Positions 1 to 33,183 of a stretch of DNA of 64,000 nucleotides are shown here, in pieces; position 1 is the stretch's first letter, and each line of letters opens with the position of its first letter. Below the pieces are notes generated by a model, which saw nothing but the letters and a program-made list of their open reading frames with translations, was not told where the DNA came from and searched no databases. Source of the DNA: Rhodococcus sp. CH91 (lineage in GTDB: Bacteria; Actinomycetota; Actinomycetes; Mycobacteriales; Mycobacteriaceae); the NCBI RefSeq assembly GCF_022554085.1, contig NZ_JAKFYR010000010.1, forward strand, positions 62,001-126,000, read 5' to 3'. The translations under genes were made by a program, and so were the position numbers.

Positions 1-711
1 GAGATGACCGCGCACATCCGGGCGTGCACCGCGGTGGGTGTCCAGGCCGGTTTCCACGTCATCGGTGACGCCGCGACCGCCCTGGCGGTGGCCGCTTTCG
101 AAACCGTCGCCGCCGAGGTCGGGGGACCGGCGCTCGCGGCGCGGGGACATCGCCTCGAGCACGTCGAATCGCTCACCGTCGAGCAGGCGCAGGTGCTGGC
201 CCGCTACGGGGTGATCGCGAGCATGCAGCCGGGCTTCGATGCGCTGTGGGGCGGGCCGGACGGCATGTACGCGCAGCGTCTCGGGCCGGAGCGGGCGGCG
301 GCGCTCAACGCGTTCGCGCCGGTGGCCGCGACCGGGTTGGCGTTGGCGTTCGGATCGGATGCGCCGGTCACGGCGCCGCGGCCGTGGTCGATGCTGCGGG
401 CGGCGGTGCACCATCGCACTCCCGGCAGCGGGATCTCCCCGCGTGCCGCCTTCTCCGCGGCCACCCGCGGGGCGTGGCGGGCCGGCGGGGTGCGGGACGG
501 CATGGCGGGCACGCTGGATCCGGGGGCGCCGGCCTCCTATGCGATCTGGGAGGTCGGCGAGTTGGTGGTCCGCGCCCCGAAGGATTCGGTGCAGCGGTGG
601 TCGACGGATCCGCGGTCGCGGGTGGCGCCGCTGCCGGATCTCGAGCCCGGCAGCGACGACCCGGTGCTGGTGCGCAGCGTGCACCGCGACCGGGTCGTGT
701 ACGCGCGGTGA
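1..711 (+). CDS. Amidohydrolase, YtcJ-like (3' part only)
   Basis: The gene enters from outside the window, so 236 C-terminal residues are visible. They carry the hallmarks of the amidohydrolase_3/YtcJ group of metal-dependent hydrolases: an HVIGDAA metal-binding histidine motif near the left edge, an RLEHVE motif about 40 residues later, and a GSDAPV motif with the conserved Asp. The substrate cannot be told; relatives act on N-substituted amides or cyclic amides. The stop overlaps the GTG start of lnt by four bases (GTGA), so the two genes are probably co-translated. The ATG at position 4 is internal. Confidence 0.85.
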   Translation, partial: EMTAHIRACTAVGVQAGFHVIGDAATALAVAAFETVAAEVGGPALAARGHRLEHVESLTVEQAQVLARYGVIASMQPGFDALWGGPDGMYAQRLGPERAAALNAFAPVAATGLALAFGSDAPVTAPRPWSMLRAAVHHRTPGSGISPRAAFSAATRGAWRAGGVRDGMAGTLDPGAPASYAIWEVGELVVRAPKDSVQRWSTDPRSRVAPLPDLEPGSDDPVLVRSVHRDRVVYAR

Positions 712-2324
712 GCGGGCCGCTGCGCGGCCGGGCCGCGCCGGCGGTGCGGGCGTTGCTGGCCGTCGCCGCCGGGTTGCTGCTGTTCGCGAGTTTCCCGCCG
801 CGTCCGCTGTGGTTCCTCGCCCCGCTCGGCCTCGCGCTCCTGATCGGTGTGGTGACGGCAGCGCCGCTGCGGCGGAGGGCGGGATTCGGCTACGGCTATC
901 TCGCCGGTCTCGGCTTCTTCGTGCCGCTGCTGCCCTGGGTGGGGGTCTATGTGGGGCCGTTGCCGTGGCTGGCGCTCGCCGCCGCCGAGGCGGTGTTCGT
1001 GGGACTGTTCGGGGCGCTGGTGGTGCACCTGCGGTCGCTGCCGGGGGCGCCGCTGTGGATCGCGACGGCGTGGACGCTGACCGAATGGTTGCGGGCGAGT
1101 GTGCCGTTCGGTGGGTTCCCGTGGGGGCGGTTGGCCTTCGGGCAACCCGACGGGCCGTTCGTGTCCCTGGCCGCGGTCGGTGGGGCGCCGCTGGTGTCGT
1201 TCGCCGTCGCCCTGACCGGGGCGGGCCTCGCGGCGCTGGTGGTGACCGCACGCCGGCGTCCGGCCGGCCGCCGCGACTGGACGGTGCCGGTCGCGGCGAG
1301 CCTGCTCGGCCCGCTGCTGGCGGCGGTGGCCTGGCCGCTGGTGCGCGCCGGCACCGACGGTGCCGGCGCGGAGACGGTGACCGTCGCGGCGATCCAGGGC
1401 AGCGTGCCGCGGCTCGGGCTGGACTTCAATGCCCAGCGCAAGGCGGTGCTCGACAATCACGTCGCCCGCACCCTCGAACTCGCCGCCGACGTCGACGCCG
1501 GGCGGGTCCCGGCGCCGCAGGTGGTGATCTGGCCGGAGAACGCCTCCGACATCGATCCGCTGCGCAACGCCGACGCCGCCCGCGACATCTCCGCTGCGGC
1601 CGCCGCGATCGGCGCCCCCATCCTCGTCGGCACGGTGCTCGCCAACGGCGACGGCACCACGAGCAATTCGGTGATCGTGTGGGATCCGGAGACCGGGCCG
1701 GGTGAGCAGCACGACAAGAAGATCATCCAGCCGTTCGGGGAGTATCTGCCCTGGCGGTCGTTCTTCCGGTTGTTCTCCGAGTACGCCGACCGGGCCGGGA
1801 ACTTCGTGCCCGGTGACGGCGACGGGCAGGTCGGCGCCGCGGGTCTCCCGATCGGGGTGGCGACCTGCTACGAGGTGGCCTTCGACCGGGCGTTCCGCGA
1901 GTCCGTCGACGCCGGGGCGCAACTGCTGGCGGTGCCCACCAACAATGCGACCTTCGGGGACACCGAGATGACCTATCAGCAGCTGGCGATGTCGCAGCTG
2001 CGGGCCGTCGAGCACGGCCGGGCCGTGGTGGTCGCGGCGACGAGCGGGGTCAGCGCGATCGTCGGACCGGACGGGCGGGTGCAGCAGCGCACCGATCTGT
2101 TCGTGCCGGCGGCCCTGGTGGCGCAGCTGCCGCTGCGGGCAGACGTTACGCTGGCTAGTCGGCTCGGAGTCGCGCCGGAGCTCGTGCTCTGCGCCGTCGC
2201 CGTGGCCGCTGCCGGACTCGCCGTGGTGCGGGGCCGGCGGGAGAAGACCGGTGCGGGCGCCGAACCGCCGGCCGGCACAGCAGGAGCACCGGCCGGTGGC
2301 CGGTTCGACAAGGAGGACCTCTGA
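708..2324 (+). CDS. lnt: Apolipoprotein N-acyltransferase
   Basis: A 538-residue integral membrane enzyme that adds a third acyl chain to the N-terminal Cys of lipoproteins. The N-terminal ~220 residues are hydrophobic and hold several membrane spans. A nitrilase-fold domain follows with the expected triad: Glu in WPENASD, Lys in [13 protein letters not shown] and Cys in ATCYEVAF. The GTG at 708 is chosen because it overlaps the previous stop and because the hydrophobic N-terminus begins just after it; reading further upstream in this frame gives non-coding-like Arg/Gly-rich sequence. The stop overlaps the ppm1 start (ATGA). In M. tuberculosis the two activities are fused in Rv2051c; here they are separate. 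Confidence 0.93.
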   Translation: MSGPLRGRAAPAVRALLAVAAGLLLFASFPPRPLWFLAPLGLALLIGVVTAAPLRRRAGFGYGYLAGLGFFVPLLPWVGVYVGPLPWLALAAAEAVFVGLFGALVVHLRSLPGAPLWIATAWTLTEWLRASVPFGGFPWGRLAFGQPDGPFVSLAAVGGAPLVSFAVALTGAGLAALVVTARRRPAGRRDWTVPVAASLLGPLLAAVAWPLVRAGTDGAGAETVTVAAIQGSVPRLGLDFNAQRKAVLDNHVARTLELAADVDAGRVPAPQVVIWPENASDIDPLRNADAARDISAAAAAIGAPILVGTVLANGDGTTSNSVIVWDPETGPGEQHDKKIIQPFGEYLPWRSFFRLFSEYADRAGNFVPGDGDGQVGAAGLPIGVATCYEVAFDRAFRESVDAGAQLLAVPTNNATFGDTEMTYQQLAMSQLRAVEHGRAVVVAATSGVSAIVGPDGRVQQRTDLFVPAALVAQLPLRADVTLASRLGVAPELVLCAVAVAAAGLAVVRGRREKTGAGAEPPAGTAGAPAGGRFDKEDL

Positions 2325-3103
2325 TGGCAGCGGCGACGCCGGCCGGGAACGACAGCGCACCCAGCGCCCGCACCCTGGTGATCATTCCGACGTACAACGA
2401 GCGGGAGAATCTCGGGCGGATCATCTCCCGGCTCCACGCCGCCCTGCCGCACACCCACGTGCTCGTCGTCGACGACGGCAGCCCCGACGGCACCGGCGCG
2501 CTCGCCGACGAACTCGCCGCCGCCGACGAGCGCATCGCCGTGCTGCACCGCACCGAGAAGAACGGTCTCGGCGCCGCCTACATCGCCGGTTTCCGGTGGG
2601 GTCTCGACCATGGCTATTCGGTGCTGGTGGAGATGGACGCCGACGGCAGCCACGCCCCCGAACAGTTGCCTCTGCTGCTCGAGCGGGTCGACGCCGGCGC
2701 CGATCTGGTGCTCGGCTCGCGGTATGTGCCCGGCGGCACGGTGGTGAACTGGCCGTGGCACCGCGAGGTGCTCTCCCGCGGCGGCAATGTGTATTCGCGG
2801 CTCGTGCTGGGGGTGTCGATCCGCGACATCACCGGCGGCTACCGCGCCTACCGCCGCGAGGTCCTCGACACCCTCGACCTCGACGCGATCGCCTCGCACG
2901 GTTACTGCTTCCAGGTCGACCTGGCGTGGCGCACCCTGCAGGCCGGGTTCACCGTCGCCGAGGTGCCGATCATCTTCACCGAACGGGAGATCGGCGAGTC
3001 GAAGATGAACGGCAACATCGTGCAGGAAGCGTTGGTGCGGGTCACCGTGTGGGGGCTGCGCAGCCGCCTGGCGCGGCTGCGGGCGCTGCTGGCCCGCCGC
3101 TGA
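2324..3103 (+). CDS. ppm1: Polyprenol monophosphomannose synthase
   Basis: A 259-residue GT-A glycosyltransferase of family 2, DPM1-like. It transfers mannose from GDP-mannose to polyprenyl phosphate, the lipid-linked donor for lipomannan, lipoarabinomannan and glycoprotein mannosylation. Visible motifs are [10 protein letters not shown] (nucleotide binding), LGAAYIAGF and the metal-binding MDADGSH. The length fits the soluble single-domain form. A strong AAGGAGG lies about 7 bases before the ATG, inside the lnt 3' end, and the start overlaps the lnt stop. In mycobacteria this enzyme works with Lnt at the membrane, so the linkage is functional as well as positional. Confidence 0.94.
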   Translation: MAAATPAGNDSAPSARTLVIIPTYNERENLGRIISRLHAALPHTHVLVVDDGSPDGTGALADELAAADERIAVLHRTEKNGLGAAYIAGFRWGLDHGYSVLVEMDADGSHAPEQLPLLLERVDAGADLVLGSRYVPGGTVVNWPWHREVLSRGGNVYSRLVLGVSIRDITGGYRAYRREVLDTLDLDAIASHGYCFQVDLAWRTLQAGFTVAEVPIIFTEREIGESKMNGNIVQEALVRVTVWGLRSRLARLRALLARR

Positions 3104-3140
3104 TCCACCCCGCGCGAACGTCCCGGTCCTGCGGGTGCGG

Positions 3141-4121
3141 TCAGCGCGGCCACGGCCAGCGGGCGTCGAGTTCGTCGCCCAGTCCCAGTGCTCCGCACAG
3201 CCGGCGGATCGCGGTGCAGTCCTGCACCACCGGCCGGTCCGCGGTCGCGGCGATCGTGTCGTCGACCAGTTCGGCGCGGCCGGGCACATCCTCGTGTTCG
3301 AGGATCGCCGCCCAGGTGCCGGTGTCGCTGCCGGTGAACGCCGCGACCGCCACGCCGAGCGCATCGAGCAAACGCACCCGGTCGGTGTCGTCGAGGTCGG
3401 TGAGCACCGCGGTGAGCAGCTCCCCGGCCAGCGAGGAGTGGCACAACTCGTCGCGGCGGTGCACCGCCACCGTCGCCCGGTGCACCGGTTGCAGCGCGGC
3501 GTCGCCGGTGAGCAACGCCAGATAGGCGCTGATCGAGGTCTCGGCGACGGTGGTGAACGCCAACTGCACCAGCGCCGCCGCCCGCGGATCGGCGGCGCGG
3601 GCCACGGCGAGGCGGTGTGCCCGCACGGTCGGGCAGGGCGGCAGCACCGTCTCGGGCAACGCCCAGCCGCGGCGGCGGCGGGTCAGCGCGTTCGCCTGCT
3701 GATGCATCAGGGTGTGGTACTGCTCGTCGACCATCGCCTGCAGCACCCCGGTGATCACGGTGTCGGACAGACCGAGCCCGAACACATCGGCGGTGATCAA
3801 CCCGAAGCCGGGGTTGACGACATACTGCTCGATGTCGACGACGCTCTTGTTGTAGGCGATCCACGCCCACGCCCGCAGCCGCGCCTGCCGGTCCTCGTCG
3901 AGCGCGAGGAAACGGCGATGCTCGGCGAAGGGCAGCATCGCCTCCGGGAAGTCGGTGCGGTGCGGTTCGAACAGCGCGTCGAGGTCGACCTCGGGTTTCT
4001 TGACCGCGGCGCGGCGCGGCCAGGACCGGGTCAGGCCCGCGATCACCGCGCTCTCGGCGGGATCGCCGGGGTCGTGGTCGGGTAGTGCGGGGGCGTGCAG
4101 GCGGCGCCGGTGATCGGTCAC
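3141..4121 (-). CDS. AurF/CmlI-like di-iron arylamine N-oxygenase
   Basis: A 326-residue protein with the ligand layout of the AurF/CmlI family, non-haem di-iron enzymes that oxidise aryl amines through hydroxylamine and nitroso to nitro groups. Seen: VVDIEQ (Glu), VDEQYHTLMHQ (Glu and His), VAETSIS (Glu) and HRRDELCH. In the last, His-x3-Glu-x2-His matches the spacing of AurF H223, E227 and H230. The GTG start at 4121 overlaps the upstream papC-like stop by four bases. As last gene of an operon that should make p-aminophenylalanine, its substrate is probably a p-amino-phenyl compound, either the free amino acid or a peptide-bound form as for CmlI. The substrate is inferred. Confidence 0.88.
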   Translation of the reverse strand: MTDHRRRLHAPALPDHDPGDPAESAVIAGLTRSWPRRAAVKKPEVDLDALFEPHRTDFPEAMLPFAEHRRFLALDEDRQARLRAWAWIAYNKSVVDIEQYVVNPGFGLITADVFGLGLSDTVITGVLQAMVDEQYHTLMHQQANALTRRRRGWALPETVLPPCPTVRAHRLAVARAADPRAAALVQLAFTTVAETSISAYLALLTGDAALQPVHRATVAVHRRDELCHSSLAGELLTAVLTDLDDTDRVRLLDALGVAVAAFTGSDTGTWAAILEHEDVPGRAELVDDTIAATADRPVVQDCTAIRRLCGALGLGDELDARWPWPR

Positions 4122-5034
4122 GGCCGGCTCCTGTCCTCGGCCGCGGCGCCGGGCGCGCCGTCGGGAAGCGGATGGGGAGGCAGCTGCGCGAACAGCTGCG
4201 CGCACAACTGCCGGGCGGGCGGGCCGCCCGCGCCGAGGGCGCGGCGCCCGCGGGCGAGGACGGCCGCGAATTCCGCGGGTGCGCCGACGGCGAGGTCGAG
4301 TTCGGTGACAGCCTCGGCGAGTGCCCGGCGTGCGGTCGCCGCATAGGGATTGGCGGCCTGGATGTCGTGATACACCTCGGCGGTGCCCGCGGTGAGCCGG
4401 GCGAGCAGCGCCCGCAGGGTGGTGTGCGGGGGTGGGGCGGTCGGTGCCGCCGCCGCGGGCGGGTCGAGCCGGTCCAGGGCGGCGCCGAACGCGAGGATCG
4501 TGGCGTGGGTCAGGGCCTGAGTGGCGGCCGTGATCCGATCGTGCTCGTCGGCGCCGGTCTCGACCACCTGCGCGCCCCAGCGGGTCAGGGCGGTGGCGAA
4601 GGCGGTGACGGCGGGGCCGTCGCAGTGCCGGATCAGCGCGACCGGCCGTGCCCGCCACCCCAGATCCGGCGCGAACATCGGGTTGATGCCGACGGCCGGC
4701 CGGCCCGGCCGGTGGGTGTGCACCGCGGCGGCGATGGGGGTCTTGACCGACAGGGTCTCCACGAGCAGCGTGTCCGGGGCGAGCACCGGCGCCAGCGTGG
4801 GCAGCGCGGCGACGGCGACGGGCTCCGGCACCGCCAGGATCACCGTGCCGGCGGCGCGCAGCGCGGTGGTGAGCGGCCCGGTGGGGGCGGTGATGTCGCC
4901 GCGCACCCGCGGGCCGCTGCTGTCCTCGACGCTGGGATCGACGACGAGCACCGATCTCCCGTCGGCGCGCAAGGCGTCGACGAGCAGGGAACCGACGGCA
5001 CCACCACCGCCGGCGACGAGCACCGGCGGTGCGG

Positions 5035-5038
<4 letters not shown>
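4118..5038 (-). CDS. papC: Prephenate/4-amino-4-deoxyprephenate dehydrogenase (PapC-type)
   Basis: A 306-residue TyrA-family protein. The N-terminal Rossmann segment reads VLVAGGGGAVGSLLVDAL. The dehydrogenase motifs LLVETLSVKT and GINPMFAPD follow, and the C-terminal helical half holds the dimer domain. In the papABC pathway this step oxidatively decarboxylates 4-amino-4-deoxyprephenate to p-aminophenylpyruvate, which an aminotransferase then converts to p-aminophenylalanine. GTG at 5038 is chosen because it overlaps the papA stop (GTGA) and directly precedes the Rossmann strand. Ordinary tyrosine biosynthesis is the alternative, but the coupling to ADC synthase and an N-oxygenase favours the amino pathway. 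Confidence 0.82.
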
Positions 5039-7170
<2,132 letters not shown>

Positions 7171-7178
7171 GACGGGCC

Positions 7179-7562
7179 TCAGTTCGGGCGGTGCGCGGTG
7201 TCGGATCCGGCCACGATCCGCTCCGCCGGGTCCGCCCCGGACACGATCCGGTCCTCGAGCCGGCACGCCTCGTCGATGAGCAGACCGTACAGGGAGCGGA
7301 CGAAGTCGCCGGAGATGCCGTGCCGCTGCGCGTAGTCCTGGGCGCGGCGGTGCACCACCTCCATGCGGCCGGGTTGCAGCACGTCGAGACCGTGGCGTTG
7401 TTTCAGTTCGGCGACCCGGGTGCACACCTCGAGGCGGGCACGCACGTCGTCGAGCAGCGCGCCGTCGATGGCGTCGAGTTCGGCACGCAGGTCGTCGAGT
7501 TCGGCGGCTGCCTGCGTCGACGCGGCGTCCGCCGCGGGGCTGGGACGGTCGGGCACGGGCAC
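7179..7562 (-). CDS. papB: Chorismate-mutase-type protein (PapB-like)
   Basis: A 127-residue AroQ-fold protein, first gene of the operon. The core LDDLRAELDAIDGALLDDVRARLEVCTRVAELKQRHGL has the catalytic pattern of small helical mutases (Arg, Lys, Asp-Glu helix). ICH-like second and third helices end in DEACRLEDRIV. In the PAPA pathway this member rearranges 4-amino-4-deoxychorismate to 4-amino-4-deoxyprephenate. An ordinary chorismate mutase cannot be told apart from sequence alone, so the specific call rests on the operon. GTG at 7562 is used; GTG at 7556 is an alternative. The 200 bases upstream should hold the operon promoter, but no convincing -35/-10 pair is visible. Confidence 0.78.
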   Translation of the reverse strand: MPVPDRPSPAADAASTQAAAELDDLRAELDAIDGALLDDVRARLEVCTRVAELKQRHGLDVLQPGRMEVVHRRAQDYAQRHGISGDFVRSLYGLLIDEACRLEDRIVSGADPAERIVAGSDTAHRPN

Positions 7563-7764
7563 TCACCCCCTGTGCGAACTGACCCGCCGGAAGCGGTGCG
7601 GGTCCGGCTGTCGTGCGGGGCCGATCCTCGGCGACCGGCGTGCGGCCATAATTGCACGCGCACCGAGTGCCATGCCGACGATTGCGCGATTCGTGGCGGG
7701 GCCGCAACCGGATTCGCGCACACCCCGGTCCGGCAAGGGGCATCGCGCACCCCGGAAACGAGGT

Positions 7765-7797
7765 GTGCCGCCCCGGACGGTGAGTCCGGGGCGGCAC
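7765..7797 (-). terminator. Hairpin terminator of rbpA
   Basis: A perfect 14-bp stem (left arm GTGCCGCCCCGGAC) with a 5-base loop lies about 20 bp beyond the rbpA stop in the direction of transcription. There is no T-tract, as is common in high-GC actinobacteria. It separates rbpA from the pap-type operon that follows on the same strand. Confidence 0.75.
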
Positions 7798-7817
7798 CAC
7801 GACAGCGAGCGGGCCGG

Positions 7818-8156
7818 TCAGGCGCCGCGGCGCTTGGCCTTGAGCAGATCCAGGCGCTCCTTGAGCAGATCCTCGAGTTCCTCGATCGAGCGGCGCTCGA
7901 GCAGCATGTCCCAGTGGGTGCGCGGCGGCTTGACCTTCTTCGGTTCGGGTGCGGCGCCTTCCACCAGGGTGCCTTCGAGCCCGTTCTTGCAGATCCAGGT
8001 GCCGGGGATCTCCGCGTCGTCCGCGAACGGCACGTCGTACTCCTCGCCGTTGTCGCAGCGGTAGCGAGCGATTCGCCGCGGCGCCAGATCGTGGTCGCGG
8101 TCGGTTTCGTAGCTCACCGCCCCGAGTCGGCTGCCTCGCAGTACACGATCTGCCAT
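7818..8156 (-). CDS. rbpA: RNA polymerase-binding protein RbpA
   Basis: A 112-residue actinobacterial transcription factor that binds RNA polymerase and group 1/2 sigma factors and stabilises open complexes. The N-terminal tail MADRVLRGSRLGAVSYETD is typical. The core domain has YRCDNGEEYDVPF and WICKNG cysteines, and the C-terminal sigma-interaction helix is RRSIEELEDLLKERL. Length matches the 111-residue M. tuberculosis protein. ATG at 8156 is chosen over an upstream in-frame start because AAGGAAGGA sits just before it. The gene is convergent with ppm1, as Rv2050 and Rv2051c are in M. tuberculosis, but here four extra genes lie between them. Confidence 0.96.
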   Translation of the reverse strand: MADRVLRGSRLGAVSYETDRDHDLAPRRIARYRCDNGEEYDVPFADDAEIPGTWICKNGLEGTLVEGAAPEPKKVKPPRTHWDMLLERRSIEELEDLLKERLDLLKAKRRGA

Positions 8157-8235
8157 GGTGGTGTCCTTCCTTGTGTGCTCCACCCGGGTGACGGTGCCGT
8201 GCGGCACCGACGCCGGGCTCGACGTCCACTGGGGT

Positions 8236-8263
8236 CAACGTCGACGGAGCCGATTCCGTTCCC
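8236..8263 (-). promoter_or_regulatory. ECF sigma (SigR/SigH-type) promoter of rbpA
   Basis: On the minus strand GGGAAC (8263-8258), a 17-base spacer and CGTTG (8240-8236) match the GGAAC-N17-CGTT consensus of thiol-stress ECF sigma factors (SigR of Streptomyces, SigH/SigE of mycobacteria). It lies 80 bp before the rbpA ATG. rbpA is a known SigR target in Streptomyces coelicolor, which supports the reading. Confidence 0.72.
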
Positions 8264-8366
8264 GCGGCCCACCGAGGAGCCGAGGTGCCAGTCTAGCGAC
8301 CCGCCGCGGCGGCGCCCCGCACGGTGCCCACCTGCCCCGCCGGCGACGGCAGTACAGTGACTGCTC

Positions 8367-8699
8367 GTGACCGGACGGGAGACGCGACTGAGCACGTGCC
8401 TGTGGTGCGGACGCCCGGTCCCGGAGATCGGCACCGGGCGGCGGCGACGCTACTGCCGCCAGTCCTGCCGCCAGCGCGCCTACGAGCAGCGCAGCAGTAC
8501 CCGCCGTGCCGGACTGCCCGAGGACGCGGTGGTGCTCACCGCAGCCGAGGTCGAGGCGCTCGCCGATCGGGCCTTCCGGTTGCGGTGCGCCGCCGAGGAC
8601 GTGGCCACCGCCGTCGCCGAGGACGCCGGCCGCGACGAGCTCACCGCGCTGTGCCGGGACCTGCTCGACCTGGCCCGCGACGCCGAACGGCTGCGCTGA
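8367..8699 (+). CDS. Small Cys-motif protein, possible zinc-binding
   Basis: A 110-residue protein starting at GTG 8367, divergent from rbpA. The N-terminus reads CLWCGRPVPEIGTGRRRRYCRQSCRQRAYEQR: a CxxC and a CxxxC separated by about 16 residues, followed by basic residues, which suggests a small zinc ribbon. The remaining ~65 residues are acidic and helical (AAEVEALADRAFRLRC, DELTALCRDLLDLARDAERLR). Its position beside rbpA is that of Rv2049c in M. tuberculosis, so it may be the orthologue; this is positional inference. Function unknown; nucleic-acid binding is plausible. Confidence 0.75.
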   Translation: MTGRETRLSTCLWCGRPVPEIGTGRRRRYCRQSCRQRAYEQRSSTRRAGLPEDAVVLTAAEVEALADRAFRLRCAAEDVATAVAEDAGRDELTALCRDLLDLARDAERLR

Positions 8700-8711
8700 C
8701 CGCGCATCCGC

Positions 8712-8735
8712 GCCGCGGGCGGCCCCGGCCGCGGC
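8712..8735. terminator. Bidirectional hairpin between convergent genes
   Basis: GCCGCGG and CCGCGGC form a 7-bp stem with a 10-base GC-rich loop in the 36 bp between the stops of the convergent genes on either side. No T-tract is present on either strand. Confidence 0.5.
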
Positions 8736-9317
8736 TCAGGCGAAGAATCCGCCCATCGTGTAGATCACCTGGCAGAACGCCCCGTTGGTGTACTGCAGCG
8801 ACCCGAACAGGGCGCCGATCACCGCGCCGGGGCCGGTGTCGATCACCGTCGACTGCAGCCCGCCGCCGTTGTCGAGGGTGGCCACCCCGGCCCGGAAGTT
8901 CTCCATGTTCATCCACACGAACTTCAGATCCGAGGCGGCGACCGGGGCGGGCACGGTCGGTTCGACGTACACCCCGATCGATCCGGGCGGGACCTGACCG
9001 TGCGGGCCGGGATGCACCCAGGCCGTGGTCATCGCGACCGGCACGAATCCGCCGCAGCCGGGACCGACCGTCGGGGCGGGCGCGGTGAACGGCTGCGGGA
9101 TGTTCTTCGGCGGGGGCGCGAACGGATTCGCCGACCCGGAATCGGCGACGAGCCGTTCGAGTGCGGCGAGGATGTCGGGGGAGTCGGCGACCTCGGCGCG
9201 CAACCGGTCGACGGGCAGCCCCGGCGGGGGCGGTGCGGCAGCGGCCTGGGCGGGCAGTGCCACCACGGCGGCGGCGAACAGGGCGGTGACGAGCTGAGCG
9301 GATCGGCGACGCAACAT
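8736..9317 (-). CDS. Secreted protein of unknown function
   Basis: A 193-residue protein with a clear Sec signal peptide: basic start MLRRRSAQ, a hydrophobic core to about residue 22 and an AQAAAA cleavage region. The mature part opens with a Pro-rich segment and a helical stretch ([26 protein letters not shown]). A compact Gly-rich domain follows with only two cysteines (GCGG and AFCQV), which could form a disulphide. No catalytic motif is recognised. It resembles small exported proteins of mycolate actinobacteria that may sit in the cell envelope. It is transcribed away from the NRPS and is not obviously part of it. Confidence 0.8.
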   Translation of the reverse strand: MLRRRSAQLVTALFAAAVVALPAQAAAAPPPPGLPVDRLRAEVADSPDILAALERLVADSGSANPFAPPPKNIPQPFTAPAPTVGPGCGGFVPVAMTTAWVHPGPHGQVPPGSIGVYVEPTVPAPVAASDLKFVWMNMENFRAGVATLDNGGGLQSTVIDTGPGAVIGALFGSLQYTNGAFCQVIYTMGGFFA

Positions 9318-9839
9318 CGCGGGCTCCTTCGAGTCGGACGAGCGGAAGGGCGGGACGAACCGGTCGCGATCCGGTCACGCCGGGGTCGCGGCGGCGGGAG
9401 CACAGAGCAGACAGCCGTTCCGAGAATAAAAAGACCTGTCGGATTGTGGGCCGTTTCCGTCCACTTCGCCCCGGCTGCGCCGCAGCATCGACGACCTCTG
9501 CCGTCACGAACGGGACAAACCCCGCGGCGCCCCGGAAAACGTTATCGAACCGCGACGAAACCTGCGGTCGGGGAACTACTTCCGAGGTCACCCCTGGGTC
9601 GGCGCCGACGCCGCGCCGGCCCCGGGCGCGTCCGGACCGGCTGCAGCGCACGCTTCGCCGCATTCCGCTGCTGCCACCGCCGGAGGTGGTCTAGCTTGTG
9701 GTGTGGTCCCGCTCACACGGGATCCGCACGATCGAACGGGGGTCCGATCGGGACACCGCGCGTCGCGGTGCCGGATCGGTCCTCGCACGCGATGTCGGGG
9801 GCGCGCCGATCACGGCCAAACATCGCTTTCGGAGGGGAC
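9318..9839. other. Intergenic region upstream of the NRPS gene
   Basis: These 522 bp separate the divergent secreted-protein and NRPS genes and must carry both promoters. Seen: a locally AT-rich patch near 9424-9433, and a small hairpin TCCCG-CTCACA-CGGGA around 9706-9721. A near-palindrome GTCC-GATC-GGGAC lies around 9744-9756. GGAGGGG precedes the NRPS ATG by a few bases. No IdeR/DmdR-type iron box is visible, which weakens an iron-regulated siderophore reading. No credible gene lies here. Confidence 0.5.
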
Positions 9840-31919
<22,080 letters not shown>

Positions 31920-31932
31920 TCTCCGACCCCCG

Positions 31933-31949
31933 CATGCATAACCTGCATG
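31933..31949. promoter_or_regulatory. Candidate operator upstream of the P450 operon
   Basis: CATGCA-TAACC-TGCATG is a perfect 6-bp inverted repeat with a 5-base spacer in the 88 bp between the NRPS stop and the P450 start. An 11-bp palindrome, CTTCA-C-TGAAG (31994-32004), sits just before the P450 ATG. Either could bind the nearby LysR or TetR regulator. No clear promoter hexamers are seen. Confidence 0.4.
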
Positions 31950-32007
31950 ACACACGATGCGGATTATGAGTTGGATTTATGTCAAGGGTGGCACTTCACT
32001 GAAGCGC

Positions 32008-33183
32008 ATGACCAGCAGCCCTCCCACGGTCGAGCTCGACCTGTTCGCCGACGACGTGCTCGTCGACCCCTATCCGACCTTCGCCACCCTGCGCGAACTC
32101 GCCCCGGTCGTGTACCTGCCCGCCCACGACGTCTACGCCCTGACCCGCTACGAGGTCATCCGCGCCGCCCTCGCCGACCCCGCGACATTCTCCTCGAGCC
32201 GCATCGCCTTCAACCCGGCCGCCAACGAAGCCCTGCAGGGCACCTCGCTGGCCTCCGACCCGCCGATCCACACCGAACTGCGCGCCACCCTCACCGAGAA
32301 TCTCTCCCCGCGCGCACTGCGCGGACTCGCGACCACCATCACCACCAAGGCGGACCGGCTCGTCGCCGAACTGGTCGAGCGGGGAACCTTCGACGCCGTC
32401 GACGCCCTCGCCCGCGCCTTCCCCCTCGAGATCGTCGCCGACCTCATCGGCTTCACCGGGGAGGTCCGCGACAACATGCTCCGTTGGGGACAGGCCGCCA
32501 TGGAAGTGCTCGGCCCGATGAATCCGCGCACCGCCGAGAACTTCCCCATCGCCGGGGAACTGTACGCATGGTGCTCGCAGGTCCGCGCCGACGATCTCGC
32601 CCCCGGCTCGGTCGGTCGCCGCATCTTCGACGCCGAAGCCCGCGGCGCCGTCCCGGCCGACAGCGCCGGACACATCATCCACCAGTATCTCGGCGCCGGA
32701 GTGGATACCACCATCGCTTCCCTCGGCAACGTCGTCGCTCTGTTCTCGGCCTTCCCCGAACAGTTCGACCGCGTCCGCGCCGACCGCACCCTGGTGCCCG
32801 CCGCCTTCGCCGAGGTACTGCGCTACTGGGCGCCGCTGCACGCCTGGGGTCGCGCGGTGACCCGCCAGGTGGACATCGACGGCTACACCCTCCCGGCCGG
32901 CGCGCAGGTGGCGATCCTGTTCGGCGCCGGCAACCGCGACCCGCGGCACTACGACGAGCCGGACATCTTCCGCGTCGACCGTAATCCGGTCGACCATCTG
33001 TCCTTCGGTTACGGCCCGCACGGCTGCGCAGGGCAGGGCCTCGCGCGGCTGGAAGCCCACGCGGTGATCTCCGCGCTGGCCACCCACACGAGCCGCCTGG
33101 TCGCCGCGGAACCCGCCCGCGTGCCCACCAACACCACCCGTTCCATCGACACCCTCGAGATCCTGGAGGTCGTTCCCGCATGA
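32008..33183 (+). CDS. Cytochrome P450
   Basis: A 391-residue class I bacterial P450. Seen: I-helix LGAGVDTTIASLGN (the acid/Thr pair for O2 activation), ExxR in FAEVLRYW (Glu-Val-Leu-Arg), and the haem loop LSFGYGPHGCAGQGLARLE with the Cys thiolate. The N-terminus DPYPTFATLRELAPVVYL is typical of soluble bacterial forms. Parts resemble CYP199-like enzymes that act on small aromatic acids, but this is impressionistic. ATG 32008 is chosen because homology-like sequence begins there; an in-frame start at 31957 adds 17 unusual residues. The stop overlaps the ferredoxin start (ATGA), so this is a dedicated three-component monooxygenase. Confidence 0.92.
   Translation: MTSSPPTVELDLFADDVLVDPYPTFATLRELAPVVYLPAHDVYALTRYEVIRAALADPATFSSSRIAFNPAANEALQGTSLASDPPIHTELRATLTENLSPRALRGLATTITTKADRLVAELVERGTFDAVDALARAFPLEIVADLIGFTGEVRDNMLRWGQAAMEVLGPMNPRTAENFPIAGELYAWCSQVRADDLAPGSVGRRIFDAEARGAVPADSAGHIIHQYLGAGVDTTIASLGNVVALFSAFPEQFDRVRADRTLVPAAFAEVLRYWAPLHAWGRAVTRQVDIDGYTLPAGAQVAILFGAGNRDPRHYDEPDIFRVDRNPVDHLSFGYGPHGCAGQGLARLEAHAVISALATHTSRLVAAEPARVPTNTTRSIDTLEILEVVPA

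Noticed and set aside
9318-9839. Iron-regulated siderophore promoter for the NRPS
   Set aside because: C1 is EntF-like, but no IdeR/DmdR box is seen upstream, no DHB or siderophore transport genes are present, and the pockets do not resemble hydroxy-ornithine codes.
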